This document shows, in pieces, positions 11,690 to 25,400 of a stretch of 64,000 nucleotides of DNA (position 1 is the first letter of the stretch; each line of letters starts with the position of its first letter). The notes beneath the pieces are model-generated. The model saw only the letters and a list, made by a program, of their open reading frames with translations, did not search any database and was not told where the DNA came from. Made by a program: the position numbers and the translations under genes. The stretch lies in the NCBI GenBank assembly GCA_014526335.1, contig JACTAT010000035.1, positions 4,889,399 through 4,953,398 on the forward strand. The letters are read 5' to 3'. The stretch is from Chrysaora quinquecirrha (taxonomy: Eukaryota > Cnidaria > Scyphozoa > Semaeostomeae > Pelagiidae).

Positions 11690-12045
11690 GCAGCGGAGAC
11701 AAGAGATGTTTCTGTTTTCTCCCAAAACCATTTGCATGTCTCTCGCCACAAATTTTGTCACGCGCTACAACTTATCCAAGGTGGCTAAATTGGGAGACAT
11801 AAAGTGGACTGACATTTCCCCTCGATTTCTCCCAGTTTAGCCACTTCTGGAACCTGTAGCGTGCGACTAAATTTATATCAAGAGACATGCAAATGGTTCT
11901 GGGAGAAAAGAGAAACATTTCTTGTCTCCGCGACTCGGGGGAACATGTTGCTCGCTTGTCACTCGCAAGTTTACTCAGCCTGGGAGACACGCCGAATACA
12001 ACGTCATGCGCAACATATCTCCTAGTTTAGCCACAGTTTAAGACT
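11690..12045. repeat. Long palindrome, foldback family A
   Basis: The arms of about 100 bases at 11690-11790 and 11826-11935 are inverted copies (GCGGAGACAAGAGATGTTTC against GAAACATTTCTTGTCTCCGC). The right side continues to CTCCTAGTTTAGCCAC near 12028, the family's end. Related copies are at 12725, 29525, 42211, 45887 and 50169. Confidence 0.75.
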
Positions 12046-12724
12046 CGCTGCTTTTGCCCAGATTTGTCAATCTTGTATGATTTGCGAGCAGAGTTTTTCT
12101 ACGATTTGTCTATCATCCCAAACTGAAGCGAATTTTCTACCTTTTTGCGACAAAGGGAAGGTTTGACACGACCAGGACATAGTGGACGCTTATTCTCTAT
12201 TTCTCTATCAACACAACATTGCCCATTAAAAATACTTGAGCCGAAAACCCGCACGATTTTTTGGAAAAACCCGAAAACCCGAGGGTAAAATCGGCCAAAC
12301 CCGCAACCCGTGAAATCCAAAAGCCCCCCTCCTTAAGCAACTTGAACAACGATTCACATAACAAATTGAATTATGGCCTTATGCCCAGATTGGTTTTGAG
12401 TAGACTCATTACTTAAGTCCTGCTACTTCACTCAATGCTGTTGTTGCTGTTTTCTAGAATCGCTCAGTGTGGAGTGACAAATCAAAATTTAGAGGAGCAT
12501 AATCTGGAGACTCGTGTCGTGAGTCTAGGTTTTGAGTGGATTTATGCTCGGCGTACCTTCAAGCTTGCTATCTATCAGAGTGGCCTAAGGAGTGATAAAT
12601 ATGACTTGTAATAAATCAGCATAAGCAACATTATTCAAGCTAACCAACTAGCATCCAGCAAAAAAAGGCAAGTGCATACGGTATTGCAACATAAACAGTC
12701 AGTCCCGTTTCAGTCAAAAATTGA

Positions 12725-12945
12725 TGAGAAGCGATAGCCACGGTACAACTTTTCCGAGTTGGCTAAACTGGGAGACATCGAACGGACTGACTGTAGTGTA
12801 TGAAAAAATTTGTAGCGGTCCTCTCTCTGCGACTAGTAGGACATGTTGCTCGCTTGTCACTCGCATGTTTAGCCAGCCTGTGAGACACGCCGAATACAAC
12901 GTCACGCGCAATATGTCTCCTAGTTTGGCCACAGTTTAAGACTCA
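12725..12945. repeat. Foldback family A copy
   Basis: TTGGCTAAACTGGGAGACAT near 12760 and GTCTCCTAGTTTGGCCAC near 12915 are the family's inverted ends. The internal GACATGTTGCTCGCTTGTCA segment (plus or minus strand) is shared with 11945 and 42350. Confidence 0.65.
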
Positions 12946-14020
12946 CTGCTTTGTCAAAGACCCAGATTTGTCAAAGGCGTTTGTACGATTTGCGAGCAGA
13001 GTTTTTCTACGATTTGTCTCAGCCTCGTCCCCAGGGTGAATAGGTCTCCACGTTAAACTCCGCTGTCCTTATTCGACCCTGGCATTGGCCTTGTCTATTC
13101 GCAATTTGATTGGCTCTTCAAACAATAGAAATTTTAAGTGACGTCACAGTTTCTTCAAAATTTCACACCAAAATAGGCCGAAAACTATGTAAAAAACATC
13201 TATAAAAACCAACAAATGATGCTTCATGAGATATTGTATCTTGCCTTATAGTTATCAATGAAATTCTTTGCATTTCATTTCTAAGAACATATGCTTTCGG
13301 AATCTACATCTTGTTTTTTATGCCCAGGCCAAAATTGCCAGTATTTTGGCAGATTTTGTGGCCGGTGCCAGGGCCAAAATCGATTTGGCGGTTGAATTCG
13401 AGGAAATTCGATTTGGGGCCTGGGGACGAGGCTGTGATTTGTCTATCATCTCCAACTGAAGCGAATTTTATACTTTTTGGCAACAAAGTGAGGGTTTGAC
13501 ACGACCAGGACATACTGGACGCTTATTCTCTATCAACACAACAAAGTCTCCACGATTCTTTCTTTCTATACCGTACAATCTAAATCTCTATTCAGACAGG
13601 GGGCCGTCATAGCCAGTAGTATCGCTCTGAATTAAATGGGACAGTTACTTGTAAGATTTAGTTTTAGATTCTTAATTTAGAAATTTCTGTTGGTTAGTTG
13701 GACTGAAATAGCTAAAATTTTGTTAAATTTAAGTTTCAATGTTACCAACTTTAAAGAAAGAAAGAAGAAAAATATGCCTGACAAGTACAAAGGAGATTTT
13801 AAGCAAAGCCTGGAATTATTTTTAAAAACGAAATAACTCTGTAAAACAAATTAAGCTTTTAAAAATCATCATGGACTTTTATTATTATATTTATTCATAG
13901 CTATACAATTGTAAATTAAGTTTTAAGTCTTCAACTTTCCTTTTTCTTTTTCTTTTTAAGCAGGACAGGCATTGAAAACAGCAATATATTTTTTTGCTGA
14001 TGCTTTAATCCTGCTAAAAT

Positions 14021-14058
14021 ATTCGTATTATTATATTATTATTATTATTATTATTATA
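14021..14058. repeat. (ATT)n microsatellite
   Basis: About twelve near-perfect ATT/TTA units in an AT-rich stretch. Confidence 0.9.
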
Positions 14059-15267
14059 GAAATCTTAAATTGTATGGCTGGGTCAATCATTACCCTACAT
14101 TTTTCACATACATGCTACTTTTTTAAACTATGTCACTTTACTATATTTTGAAGAGATAAGAAGCTTTTTTAGCTTCTTTCCTGAAATCCAATTTGTGATA
14201 TCGCACGGTACTTTTCGATGAAACTTTTTGACCCAAAGAATACATGACCTGAAGTCCTCACGGCATTTGTGGAATACTCAAGCGAAAAAGATATCTCAAA
14301 TAGCACAAAAATTCGCTCCAAGTTGCATATTTCAGGCTAAAGGAAGGCTCAAATGCCTCACGCGCTTGCACACGAATGACCCGTGTGCCTGTGCGTGTTG
14401 TCATAGTAATTAACTCTGGTTAAACCATGTCTAACCACCATTTAATTCATTAGACTCATGAAGAGAAGTGGCAGGAAAATTGGGCATTTGTGCATTGCCT
14501 TGTTTCAAATAAGGATTTTTTGAAGATAATTCTAGGAATAACTTTCTTTGGGCGTGTTATTCTTCTAAACCAATTCTGTTTTCATATCCTTCTTTGTCGG
14601 ATTTTAGAAAGAGCTGACGAAACATAAACTGGACGTACTAAACAAAAGGATCGTGTGTTTTTGAAGCCATTATTCTGAAAACGGCAGGCTTTGGAGCTCT
14701 CCAAAAACCTTCTGTCATCAAAAGAAGAAGGTTTCGAGACTTTCGAGAGATTCGTGGTTTGAAATTCGAAAGAGTCTTATATTTTAACATTTGCCCAGGA
14801 TACATTCAGCGAATGGATCTGGGGATGAGGCAAGCAGGAATTTTGGCGCGAAAGCTTTCAGATTTCTAGAATTCGTGTTTCTTCAAATCACGTATTTCTG
14901 TTTTCAAAATTTGGAAGGTTTTTGGAGGTTAAGAAGATCACGCCCTAAGTTACGTGTTACCTGTGCAAACTAGGTAAGTTACCTATCTTGCATGGGTAAC
15001 ACGTTGAATTCTCGAAACTTAGGAAACTACTTCCAGAATTCTCTTCAAAAATTCTTAGTAATAAAAACAAAGGAATGACAGAAACGGCTGAAATCTTTTG
15101 AGGTAGCCTCTATCCCATGTTTTCAACCACATCTCTCACTTTCAGGCATGTTAACATAGGGGTCTGGAAATGATATTGAGGTGAAAGGTTGTTGTTGCTG
15201 TTCTCTGATACATAATGTTGGGAAATGTTTTGAAAGACTGTATCGATTGCCCATCAATCGTTGTCAC

Positions 15268-15400
15268 TAGACTTATTACCTTCCTCCCACTCTTTCGGAA
15301 ACAGCTTCTAACAACTACAACAACATACAGCTGTTTCCCTCAGAGTTGGAGCGGGGTCTAGTGTGGAGAAGCGTAGACTACGACGAATGTAATAAGTCTA
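15268..15400. mobile_element. MITE family C, intact, 9-bp target duplication
   Basis: The element begins TAGACTTATTACC and ends AATAAGTCTA (inverted ends). It is flanked on both sides by the identical nonamer CGTTGTCAC (15259-15267 and 15401-15409). It has no coding capacity. Other copies are at 25296, 26088, 29161, 31250, 32998 and 45762. A 9-bp duplication is typical of Mutator-like elements, so a MULE-mobilised family is inferred. Confidence 0.85.
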
Positions 15401-16474
15401 CGTTGTCACATTGCAGTAGATAGGCTTGTTTCATACAGTACTACGACAGAAATCTTGCACCAGTGTGATGCAATCTCAGCAAACTCCCCTACGGAGGAGA
15501 TCGAATTTTATTGGACGAGCATACACTCCTTTTGCGCCTGCGTCAAATGGTGCAGTTTCTCGGGCATTGTCGCGTGTGCGTCGACATGCCTTAGTAACGA
15601 TCGATGACGCAAGGACATCGAAAGAACAAAGTTTCGGAGAAATGAACATAGCAAATGGGAATTCATCAATAATAACATTATACGTTAAGATAAAAGAGGA
15701 GAATAATCAGTTTGAAGAGTCATGTCAATAAGGCGCTTTCCTTTTTAGTTCCTACAACATCTCTGAACATAAAATATAAAGGGTTGTTTGCATTGGGAAG
15801 TCATACGAGACTAAGCCTAATCGTGTATGTTTTATCCTATGAAAGTTTCCTTCAGTCTTAAGTTTAATTCCTGAAAAACAGTAAACAGAAGAAATCCTTC
15901 CCTCATAACACATTTCGCATAAATTCGTCAGTTATCTAGAAGTAACAGGGTTGTATGTTGATATTCAAACGTTAAGCTGCATCAAATTGCTCTGCCATGA
16001 GTAAACACGACGATTTCGAACGTGAAATTGTCGCTAGGACGACAAAACAGTATATGCAGCTTTTGTAAACAAGTCTCATTTTTAATTCATATTTTAATAA
16101 GTATTGGTTAAGCTCGAGATGTAATTTGCCAGAAAACAATGCCCTACCTGACATGACAATCAAATGGAGATGGGGCAAACAAATCAAGCTAGCAGGTGGA
16201 TTTCTGTGTAAGGCAAATCACATTCAACGCTGCTAAATTCAACTTTGGTAATCATCGCTTGTTCTCAAAGTTTGATATCATAGTAAAAAAGCTCGTAGAT
16301 TCAGCTAGAATTTGAAGAACGCTGCAAGATAAACGACTACTATCAGCATTTTTATCTGATACATAGCAAGCCCGATGCAGATTATCGGTAAAGAACATGC
16401 ATCCGGGAGAATCGAAAGCTGACAATTGCGATTAAGTTTATGGTTAGTGTAAGGATCAACGCGCGTGGATCGGA

Positions 16475-19400
16475 ATGGGCAAGGTAAAGGCGACGGTACG
16501 AAAACTCGGAATTCGAGCGTTGATTTTTCTACTTTACTTGTTCCTGGGAGCAGGAATATTTCTCGGTATTGAAAAGACCGATGAATATAGCAAGCAAAGT
16601 CAGAAATACGAGAAAAGTAAAAAAGACTTGATGGATAAATACAACATTACCACAGCGGATATGAATGCCTTTTTTACTGCAACGAAAACAGCCGTTAAAG
16701 CGGGATTATTCAAGTCAAGGGAGATTGTAGAGTGGAATTTTGTCAACGCGTTTTTCTTCTGCGGAAATGTTGTTACGACAATAGGTAAGTGTTTAACAGC
16801 TTCCCCACAGTTAATCATTTTAGCTTGCCTTTAAGTTATAGCGTAAATCAAATAACTGATTTTATATATTCCGCGGTTTCCGAAGTTATATCGCCCTGAT
16901 AAATTTAATCGATTTAAGCTTAAATTGCGCGGTTTTTGAGTTTTAAAGCGTTCGGACATCAGCGCTTGGCTTATCACCGTTGGATAGACTCAGAATGTGT
17001 TATCCAACTGATTAAGGCAGGTCTAGATGCTCTTCCTGGATTTCATAAACAGATTTCAGAAACTTTAATTTGGTGGCTCTTTGCTAAAACCCTACCCTCT
17101 GTTTAGTTATGGTGTAATTTTGGTAGCTACATTTCTCTAACGGGCATTACGACAACTCTCTTGTCTATTCTATTCTACTCTGTTCTAGTCTTGTCTATTC
17201 TAGCTACTGAGGGAAGAAAGGTTTCTTTAAATTTCAAGAAAATCGTTGTAGCAGGCCAACGCTTTTATACTAAGTACATTTCTATTCGAGTTATGAGACG
17301 TCAGACTATCTTTACAAAATCAGACAACAAAGTAAAGTTCATACTATTAGCCGATATTTAGCTATATATTTCTTTTAAGTTTTTATACTTCAGTATTGAA
17401 AATTTGAAAAGTGATTTTCGAATTTTACCCACACTCTTCCAAATTGTGTGCAGAATCGTTTATAGTGCAAATATTCTAAGGAAAGTAGCTTTCAAATCGC
17501 CATCGTTTCAAAGTTCTAATTCCTGGGCAAAATTTTATGCCTTTAGTATGCACTTGCACCTCGCTTGTTCTACACGTTAGTCTACAAGCACCAAACGTAC
17601 AGCTCTTGAAATCAATGTTGTTCTTACTTCTTACACGTTACACGCTTCTGTATGCTTATTCTTATTCACACTAGAGCTCAGCTGCTTCTTGCAATTTTTC
17701 ATCCATATGAATGTCTGAATGCTTCTAAGCTATGATCCTACTCTTTCTTCACTAGTCCTAACCTCTTAAACATAGAGCTTAAATCACTCCAAGATAAGCT
17801 TTAAAAGGGTTGCTTTCACGTTCCCATGAGGCTGTAGAATAGAAATAATGCTGCTGTAAATTTTATGCATTAGAAACTTTGAGCCTAATTTTACATTGGA
17901 AAGCCATACTCAACGACCCTAGGAATACAATTTTCAGCTTTATAAGCCCAGCTATTTGAAAGAAATTTGGATTCATTTTGCTACAAAGCTACAAGCTTTG
18001 CGAATATTTTGCAATTTTTGAGCCTGATGGTGATAAAGTGCAGGACGAAAATTGCTTTTCTGCATGTCTGATGAGGGAATGCCAAATTCGATGATTGGGC
18101 CTAAGTACTGTATCTCAAATTTTTTATTAAAACTGAGAAAGATATAGAGTCCTTGATGTAAAGCTCAATATAAATGCAATGGTGATGTGTATTTTCAAAT
18201 TCCTATAAAGGCTACAAAAGAGTACAGTAGAAGTTGTTACTGCAAGTTGGCGCTTTAATGCCTAAACGCAATGCTTAGGCCTAAGTCCAATAAGATATTT
18301 GAGTCTTTACAGTCAACAAAGTAAATCTATTTTGAATCAATATTGATTCTATACTTTCTTATGACGGCTACATGAAGCTGCAAAGATAACTTGTGTTTTT
18401 CTGAAATTTTGGTTGGTTAATATTTATTTTTTCCGAACTCAGGTTTGGGCCTAAATCCTGTATTTTTAATTTTCTTTTTAATTGTTCAAAGTGAAAAAAA
18501 CCAATGTTGATATTGCAGTGTTTGCTTCGATTCAAAGATAGTTTTTATTTTGAAAGATAACCAAAGACACATGCAGCAGATGCTTTTAAATATTTATCAC
18601 AGGTCGTTTCATCAACTGATAAATTTATTCATGATATACAAGTTTCTTGAATCACCTTTTCGTCATACTAGCTAACTGACCTCAGATAAATGTACCAGTT
18701 TTATAAGCTCACTCATGCATTTTGGAAATCATATTAGGCTTGAGAAATTAAAGCTACTTTGTACAGCTGTACTTTTCCCGCTGAACCTACTACTAGCCAA
18801 TAGCTCATAAATCCTTTTTTTCTGAGAAGTTCAAAATAGTTTTATTGTGCGCTGTGTCGACCAACATCTCTTCAGGCTTTTTCATACAGAGCCTACCGCG
18901 AACCTACCTTATACAAAACCTACCTTATACAGTACCCCTTTGTTCTGGACCATTGTTCGGTTACACAAGAAAGGCTTTTTCTGGGCCACCTAGAAATGCG
19001 CTTTTTTTTCTTCGAACCCCATTCTTCCGGAGATAATGTTCCTTATTTTTGGACCTCTGAAGAAGTTTACCCCTTATGACGTTCATAAAAGTTTTAGGCC
19101 TTATGTTAAAGTCTTGTCATTGTGTTTATCTCTAAGCGTTGGGCTATATGTTTCTATTATTTTCATGAAAATTATCATAGCATTATAGATGGGACAATAT
19201 TCCTTGTTGAATAGATTGCATTGCACCCTTGATTGTCTATAAACGACAATCTAGCAAGGCTAGGATTTGGCGCCAAAACAGGCGACCTGAGTTTTGGCGG
19301 GAAATTGTTTTGTATGCTTTATCTAGGCAGTTCTACGAAATTTTTACTACGAAAAGTCGTAGATTCTTTCCTTGGATCCCTGGAATGTAGGGGATCTGGG

Positions 19401-22400
19401 ATTGAATCTACGGCTTTGCAAGTAAAAATTTGTTCCCATACCCTCATATGCATGTGGTTTTTATTTACTTAGTCACAAGTCATCGCAAGCTATCGTTTGA
19501 TTTTAATTCAGCCAAAATATTTAACCGAAATTATGAAATATTGAAAAGGTTAAAGTAAACTTCAAAGACGAATCTATTCTGTTCACATCATCAACAACAG
19601 TTCGTTTATGCTTTGTATATATGACTGTTAGACATAGTGAGGCTAAAACTCTGGAGCTAAGTTGTGTTGTTACATTACAAGCTGAGACCGGGTAGGAATC
19701 GTTGAGCCTAAGAACCCCTAAGAACTCGCTTTTCTTATGTGGATAATTTGAATAAATCCGAATTTGCTTTAACTTTTTACTGCGTTGAAGGAAATGTAAG
19801 TTAGGAGATGTCCTGCGTCGAAGGAAATGCAAGTTAGGAGATGTCCCCGAGGTGGGACTCGCCCATGTATAATGCCAGGTATGTGCCCCTATATGGGTGG
19901 GTTTTTCTTCGAAAATTTCCTACAGCTGGTTCCATATGCCCTAAATACTGAAAAGTAGGTGTAGGATCAAATTTACTTGACAAACATTTTGTACACAAAG
20001 TCTTGCATACTCAAGTCGTAAAACTGGGTGGGTGAATATGTAAATCAGCACCTTAAAGGTGGGTTGGTTTGCTCTGTAAAATCTCGGGGGCATTTCCCGG
20101 TCCATTTCAGGGGCCTATGGGCCCATTTTTGGCTGTTCCTTGGATTTGCTTCGTCTGTTTTGTTTATATATTTGTTTTCTTTATATTGCAATTGCAACCT
20201 TGCCTTGTTTGTTTATTTGCTTGTACAGAACAGCAAGAAACTTTGTATACAGCAGTAGACAGCAGCATGTTGAATTATTTAAAGTATCATGCATGCATAT
20301 TGACATACGAGGTTCTTGTATTTCACCAAATTCTGAATGTTCAGAATCAATCGTATTGTCAAAAACATTTGTGCATCTGTCTAAATACCACCTACAAGCA
20401 ATTTTTCTTCTTTTTGTCAACTTAAATCCTGTCTTAACAGAAAAGAATTAAGATATTATGCGCATATATTTTTCTAAGTAACTGAAAATCAAGCTTAAAA
20501 GCATCAGAGCTTTGCTGGAAGCTAAATTAAGGAAGCTTCGTCTTATTGCTTTCATGGTTTCAACTTAGCAGGCGTAGTCATTCTAGTTTTGTTTATATAA
20601 GTCAATTAACCTACTGTATATGAAATTGAGAATTTCCCAAATTTTCACACTGAGATTAGAAAACATGGTAGAACAAAGGCAAATTTCACAATTTCACTAT
20701 ATCTTGTCTATAAGAGGCTGAGACGTAATTCTTAACTAGCTGTTTCTCCAAGGTTGCAGCTTTGACTTAGACCATGTGCTTTTTTCCCAAAAGTAGTAAA
20801 TTTTGCTTCAAGAAATTTTGAGATTCAAGAAACTTTGAACGAAAGATCAGTTCAAATAATGCTTTAAAATGGTAGTTAGTCCTAAGTAGGCAGATATGCT
20901 TCTTTTGGTTACGTTCTTTTGGTTCCAGGAGGCTTCCAAAAGCGTTTAGGCCGATTTCAGTCAAATTTCACTTTATATAAAAAGATCTCCAAGGCTATTT
21001 AACCAATTCTTATCATATGTTTACAACCGCTTTAAACGTTTCTTAGATTTTAAGTTGCTTATCTCCTTATATTCTTGGCATGTTCTGTAATAGCAAAGCT
21101 GTTGGCTAAGATTAAAACAAAAAACACAAGACAAGCTGTTGCGGTTTTTGGGGCGTATTGTTGCCTAAGACAACTAGGAACACACTGGAAAAGTTAGAGA
21201 TTTTCAAGAATTTGAGAATTGAATATTTTGCCTAGTTTTTCGGAATGGTTCTGCAAAAATCCGTGAAGTCTTCCGACAAGTTTTGGCGTCATTTAAGTTT
21301 TGGCGCCATTAAAGTTTTGGCGCCTTAAAGATTCGGCGCCATTGAAGTTTTGCGCTATTAAAGTTTTGGCGCGAAAACCCCTGAAAAACAAATACCAATT
21401 TTTAGGTCTTGCATGATTCGTGCTTGATGCAAGAATTTGATTTTTTGGTACTCACAGTGCCTTGACGTGAAAGAAAACTAAACCATTGTCGTCGTCATGG
21501 GCGTCGTTAAGCACAGTGCCTTAGCCAGTACATTTAGGCGAAGGAGATGGATATTTAAAACGCCCAGAGACTCGGTAGACTGATTACCTGAGTCGTAGTT
21601 ATCGCTATTGAAATGAATGCTAGGACGCTCAAACTACGACTCATATTCGAACGGTTATCTTTCTGGACTTACGTTTTCTGCCTCGTTCTCATATTACCAT
21701 GGTTACAGTGATGTCAACGGTAAGTGGTTGTAATGGCCTAAATCTACCGGGTCTAAAACGCTGTGAAAAACGATGTTTCTGTGTCTTAAAACTTAACTTA
21801 CTAATTGTTTTGCAGAAAGCTCTTACCAACCCAGCTTTTCGATATTCTTTCAAAACTTTTTGCGTGATTTAGTACTAAAACGGCTGCCGAACAGGGCTCG
21901 TATGTTTTGCTGTTTTGCTGAGAGGAGGCAATGAACCAGCCTCGTTTCAATGGGCGCCAACTTTTTGGCGCGGGCCAGTCCAGAAAAAATGCCGTAATAT
22001 TATGAGTCCCAGTTTGAGCGACCTCGGTTTGGTATTAGTCTCGGTCTGATGAGCGATAACTGGGACTCAAGTAATAAGTCTAGACTAGCAGTATGTTTCA
22101 AAGCTGTGTTTTCATCGGTTTATAAGAAATCTCGTTGCTAAGAGAAACAAGAAACAAGAGCGAGAACGCACCAATCTCTGCAAAACAGAGTTGAATTGAC
22201 GGATTGTTTAAAACTTATTACTGGGATTTGCAATCTAATGTGTTATAGGCCTTTCTAGAAAAAATCAGTCCTAGAGATGACTGGCAAGTGTGTCAAATTG
22301 GCATAAAGCGCGAAAACTAACCACTTATGTTGTTAGTCTATTACTGTAACACAGTCCACATTCGTCGCACGCTTCTTCACACCACACCGCTCCGCTCCAA

Positions 22401-25400
22401 CGATAAAATGAATAAACCAATCTGACAAGAAAGCATTCGAGTTGACATGGCTATTATAGATGGCTTCTAGGTTGTTTTAAGTTGTTTATAAAGAGTAAGC
22501 TGGTATGCGTCCTTGTCAAGGCCTAAATCGGCCTAAATCTTTCAAGGATCAAGAACTGAGGAAGCTAGATTCCTCTGGGGACTGGAAGCGAGTCTGACTT
22601 CAAACGCAATTGGAATCCAAGTAACTGATCAGTGAATTCTTTTTCCGATGAGAAAACAGTGCTTTTTGAGGTACTAGCAAATAAAAATGGTCGTCTTCTC
22701 AAGGTTTTTGCGACTGCACCTGTCCTACTAACAGTAAATACTCGCAATTTTGTTGATTATGCTAAATCTTCCATAAATAAAGTATGATTTCATTAGCTGT
22801 ACTAGGGCAGCAATGCGCCTATCTGTTAATTGTAAAACTACCAGCCAATTTCGCTCTGTTTTAACAGTGTTTAAGTGTAAACAGCTCAGCTGGTGGAAAT
22901 AAAAATAATACAAATTTTCACTCCCAATATTAGCGTTATTAGCTGAATTAAGACCAACTTGCAGCGTTTTAATAAATGATTTTGTTGGAATATTGGTAAA
23001 ACTCAAAAGCGGCTCGTTATAGGTAGTTTGTACAGTGTGCAGTGTGACTGGCAAATTTATACCCATTTTTCTTAAGTTTTCTAAACAAAATACTCAGGTG
23101 GTAGCTGAAAGTAAAGTGGCTAGGCCATTCTGTTATGAAGGGTTAGATTAAGCCTTCCATTGCTGCTGACTGACTTAGTTTCGATTCGATTGGAAAAATT
23201 CTCACAAGTAGCTTTAATGCTAAGCACTAGGTAGCTCTTTAAACAACCTAATTAGTCCTAACCTTAGGCAGTAGTGGTAAGACATCTCATGTGATGCGCC
23301 CGGTATAAGTCAACACTCCCAGCAATATTAAACTATCGCACTTGCTAAGCAGTAGCGTTTCGAAGAAATCAGTTAACTACAACTATAAGAAACAAAATAT
23401 TGACCCAGTGTTTCGAAATACACCTTTTCGAAGAGGTCTAGGCCGGCGCAACATTTTTCTGGAAAATGGTAGACATTTTGCTTTAGGGAATCCTCTCTAC
23501 GTTCAAAGACCAGAATAGCAGTCGTTTCAGGAGAAAAAGTGCAGCAAAATTTGTCTCAAATTCACATTTAGTTGGAGTTAAAGTGAAAGAAAGGATTCAA
23601 GCCCCAGTTAATCTGCTCTAGTGGGCTTTTCATCAAGTATTTTCTTTTTGTGAGTTACTTGCATCTTATTTCTAATAACATTTAATGTCACAGGTTCCTT
23701 TCCTCTCTTAGTCTTCCATAATTCATGAATTAGAAGTAAAATCTGCCGCATTAAGCTGCAATCAAAATAGCCTACGCGTATACCCAGACTTCTGAAGGTG
23801 TCTGGGTTCACGCGTAGGCTGCAATCAAAGTCGTTGCACGTGGAGAAGATATATCTTCCATTTTCCAGAAAAATTTCACTCTAACCCAGACCTCTTTGAA
23901 AAGGTCTATTGTCTGATTTTGAGTTTTGAGTATTTGTCACCAGAAAAGACCAAAAGGCACGGAGAAAAGTCTTTTTGTCGAAAAAGCTCTTGGCACAGTA
24001 TTTTTGTCGGATAGAGATTGGGCAAAGGCGTAGAAAGCAGGGAGGCTTGGAGTTGCTAACTCTGAAAAATCACCTAAAAGCAGCCGAATTGGGGCGAAAG
24101 AAACTGCCCGAGGTCGGACAAAATTCCAATAAGAAGTAGCCTACCAATCGGACAGCCCCCAATAAAATCCGGTTTGTTAGGAAAGTATGTTTGTTTGTGG
24201 TTGGTGGAAGCTTAATCAGCTGTACTACATACTGTAAACCATCTTGCCGCCAAAAATATTGCCGACCGTTTATTTTCCCAGCTTTTCAAGACATGTTGCT
24301 TGAACTTTAGGACTTAAGAAGCGCACGAGGCTCCAGCTGTTACTTAAAGTGCGAACGTGACTGGCTTTACTAAAGCTAACGGCAAAAGACAGATGTCTTG
24401 AAATCTTGTTCCTTGTTCTTTTTATCAGCAAAATGTCTTCTTGACGCGCAAGATTGCGTGTCCATCACAGTAGGGCAGATGTTGGTGTACAGATATGGCG
24501 AGCTTTAAATTTTAAATGCATCTTTTATGTTTTTGATACACCTGCCAAACTATTCTGCAAATTCTTTGAAATCGTAATGCATACTATTGTATGATTTTAA
24601 AGTGTACTTTCGTGACGTCTTTTGTTCCTTAATGCATTGCACTTAAATGCATTGCGTTGTTTAATACCTCATGTAATACGGTATTTGAAGCTCGTTACCA
24701 TGGTGAATAGAACGCCATGTCAAAACTTCACCGTCTACATTCGACCTCGTGGTTTGTTCAATTCAAAATTTGATTGGCTGCTAAAACAGCACCATCAGTC
24801 ATCAAAATATCACACCTAAATAGGCCACAACCTTGTACATAACATGATATAAAAATCAAACAATTATGCTATTGTACATACTGTACTGTATCAATCCTGA
24901 CAATCATAAATGAAGTTCTCTTCAGGATTCAAATCTTGTTTCGACGCCTAGGCCAAGATTGCCAAGATTTCGAAAATTTGGTCGTCAGTGGCTAGATTTG
25001 ATTCATTACGTAAATCCTACTTTTCGCAAACAGCAACGGCAACCTTAAGCAACAACAACAACCATTTTCATAAAAAATTTAACTGAATCATGCTCAGAGT
25101 AGTTCTGAGCGACCTGCTGTGTCCATCGGCGAAACCTACGACTCATGAGTCAGGGCGCAAATCTGTTGATGGTGGGGATTCAAGGAAAAGCACTGGGCCT
25201 GGGAACAAGGTTGATGTTGTTTAAGAGAATCACCGTCCGCTACTACAGGAGCGATTGTTGTAAGTCTAGTGTTTGCATCTGATGACACCTTATTATAGAC
25301 TTCTTACATACCTCCCACTCATTCAAAATAACTTTAACAACTACAAAAACATGCTGCTGTTTCCTCGGAATGGAGCGAGGCGAGTTGAGTGTGAGTGGAG

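Larger units (their letters stand above)
9514..16474. other. Intergenic region between the HES and K2P genes
   Basis: The first 0.6 kb is presumably HES 3' UTR. Beyond that I find transposon remnants (11690-11935, 12725-12945, 15268-15400), an ATT microsatellite, and a long AT-rich stretch with no supportable gene. Reading frames of 60-115 codons at 10900-11247 and 15426-15731 show no recognisable domain or splice context. Confidence 0.6.

Noticed and set aside
15426..15731. 101-codon plus-strand frame upstream of the K2P start
   Set aside because: Begins at a TTG, no domain, no junction that would join the K2P exon in phase; could at most be 5' UTR.
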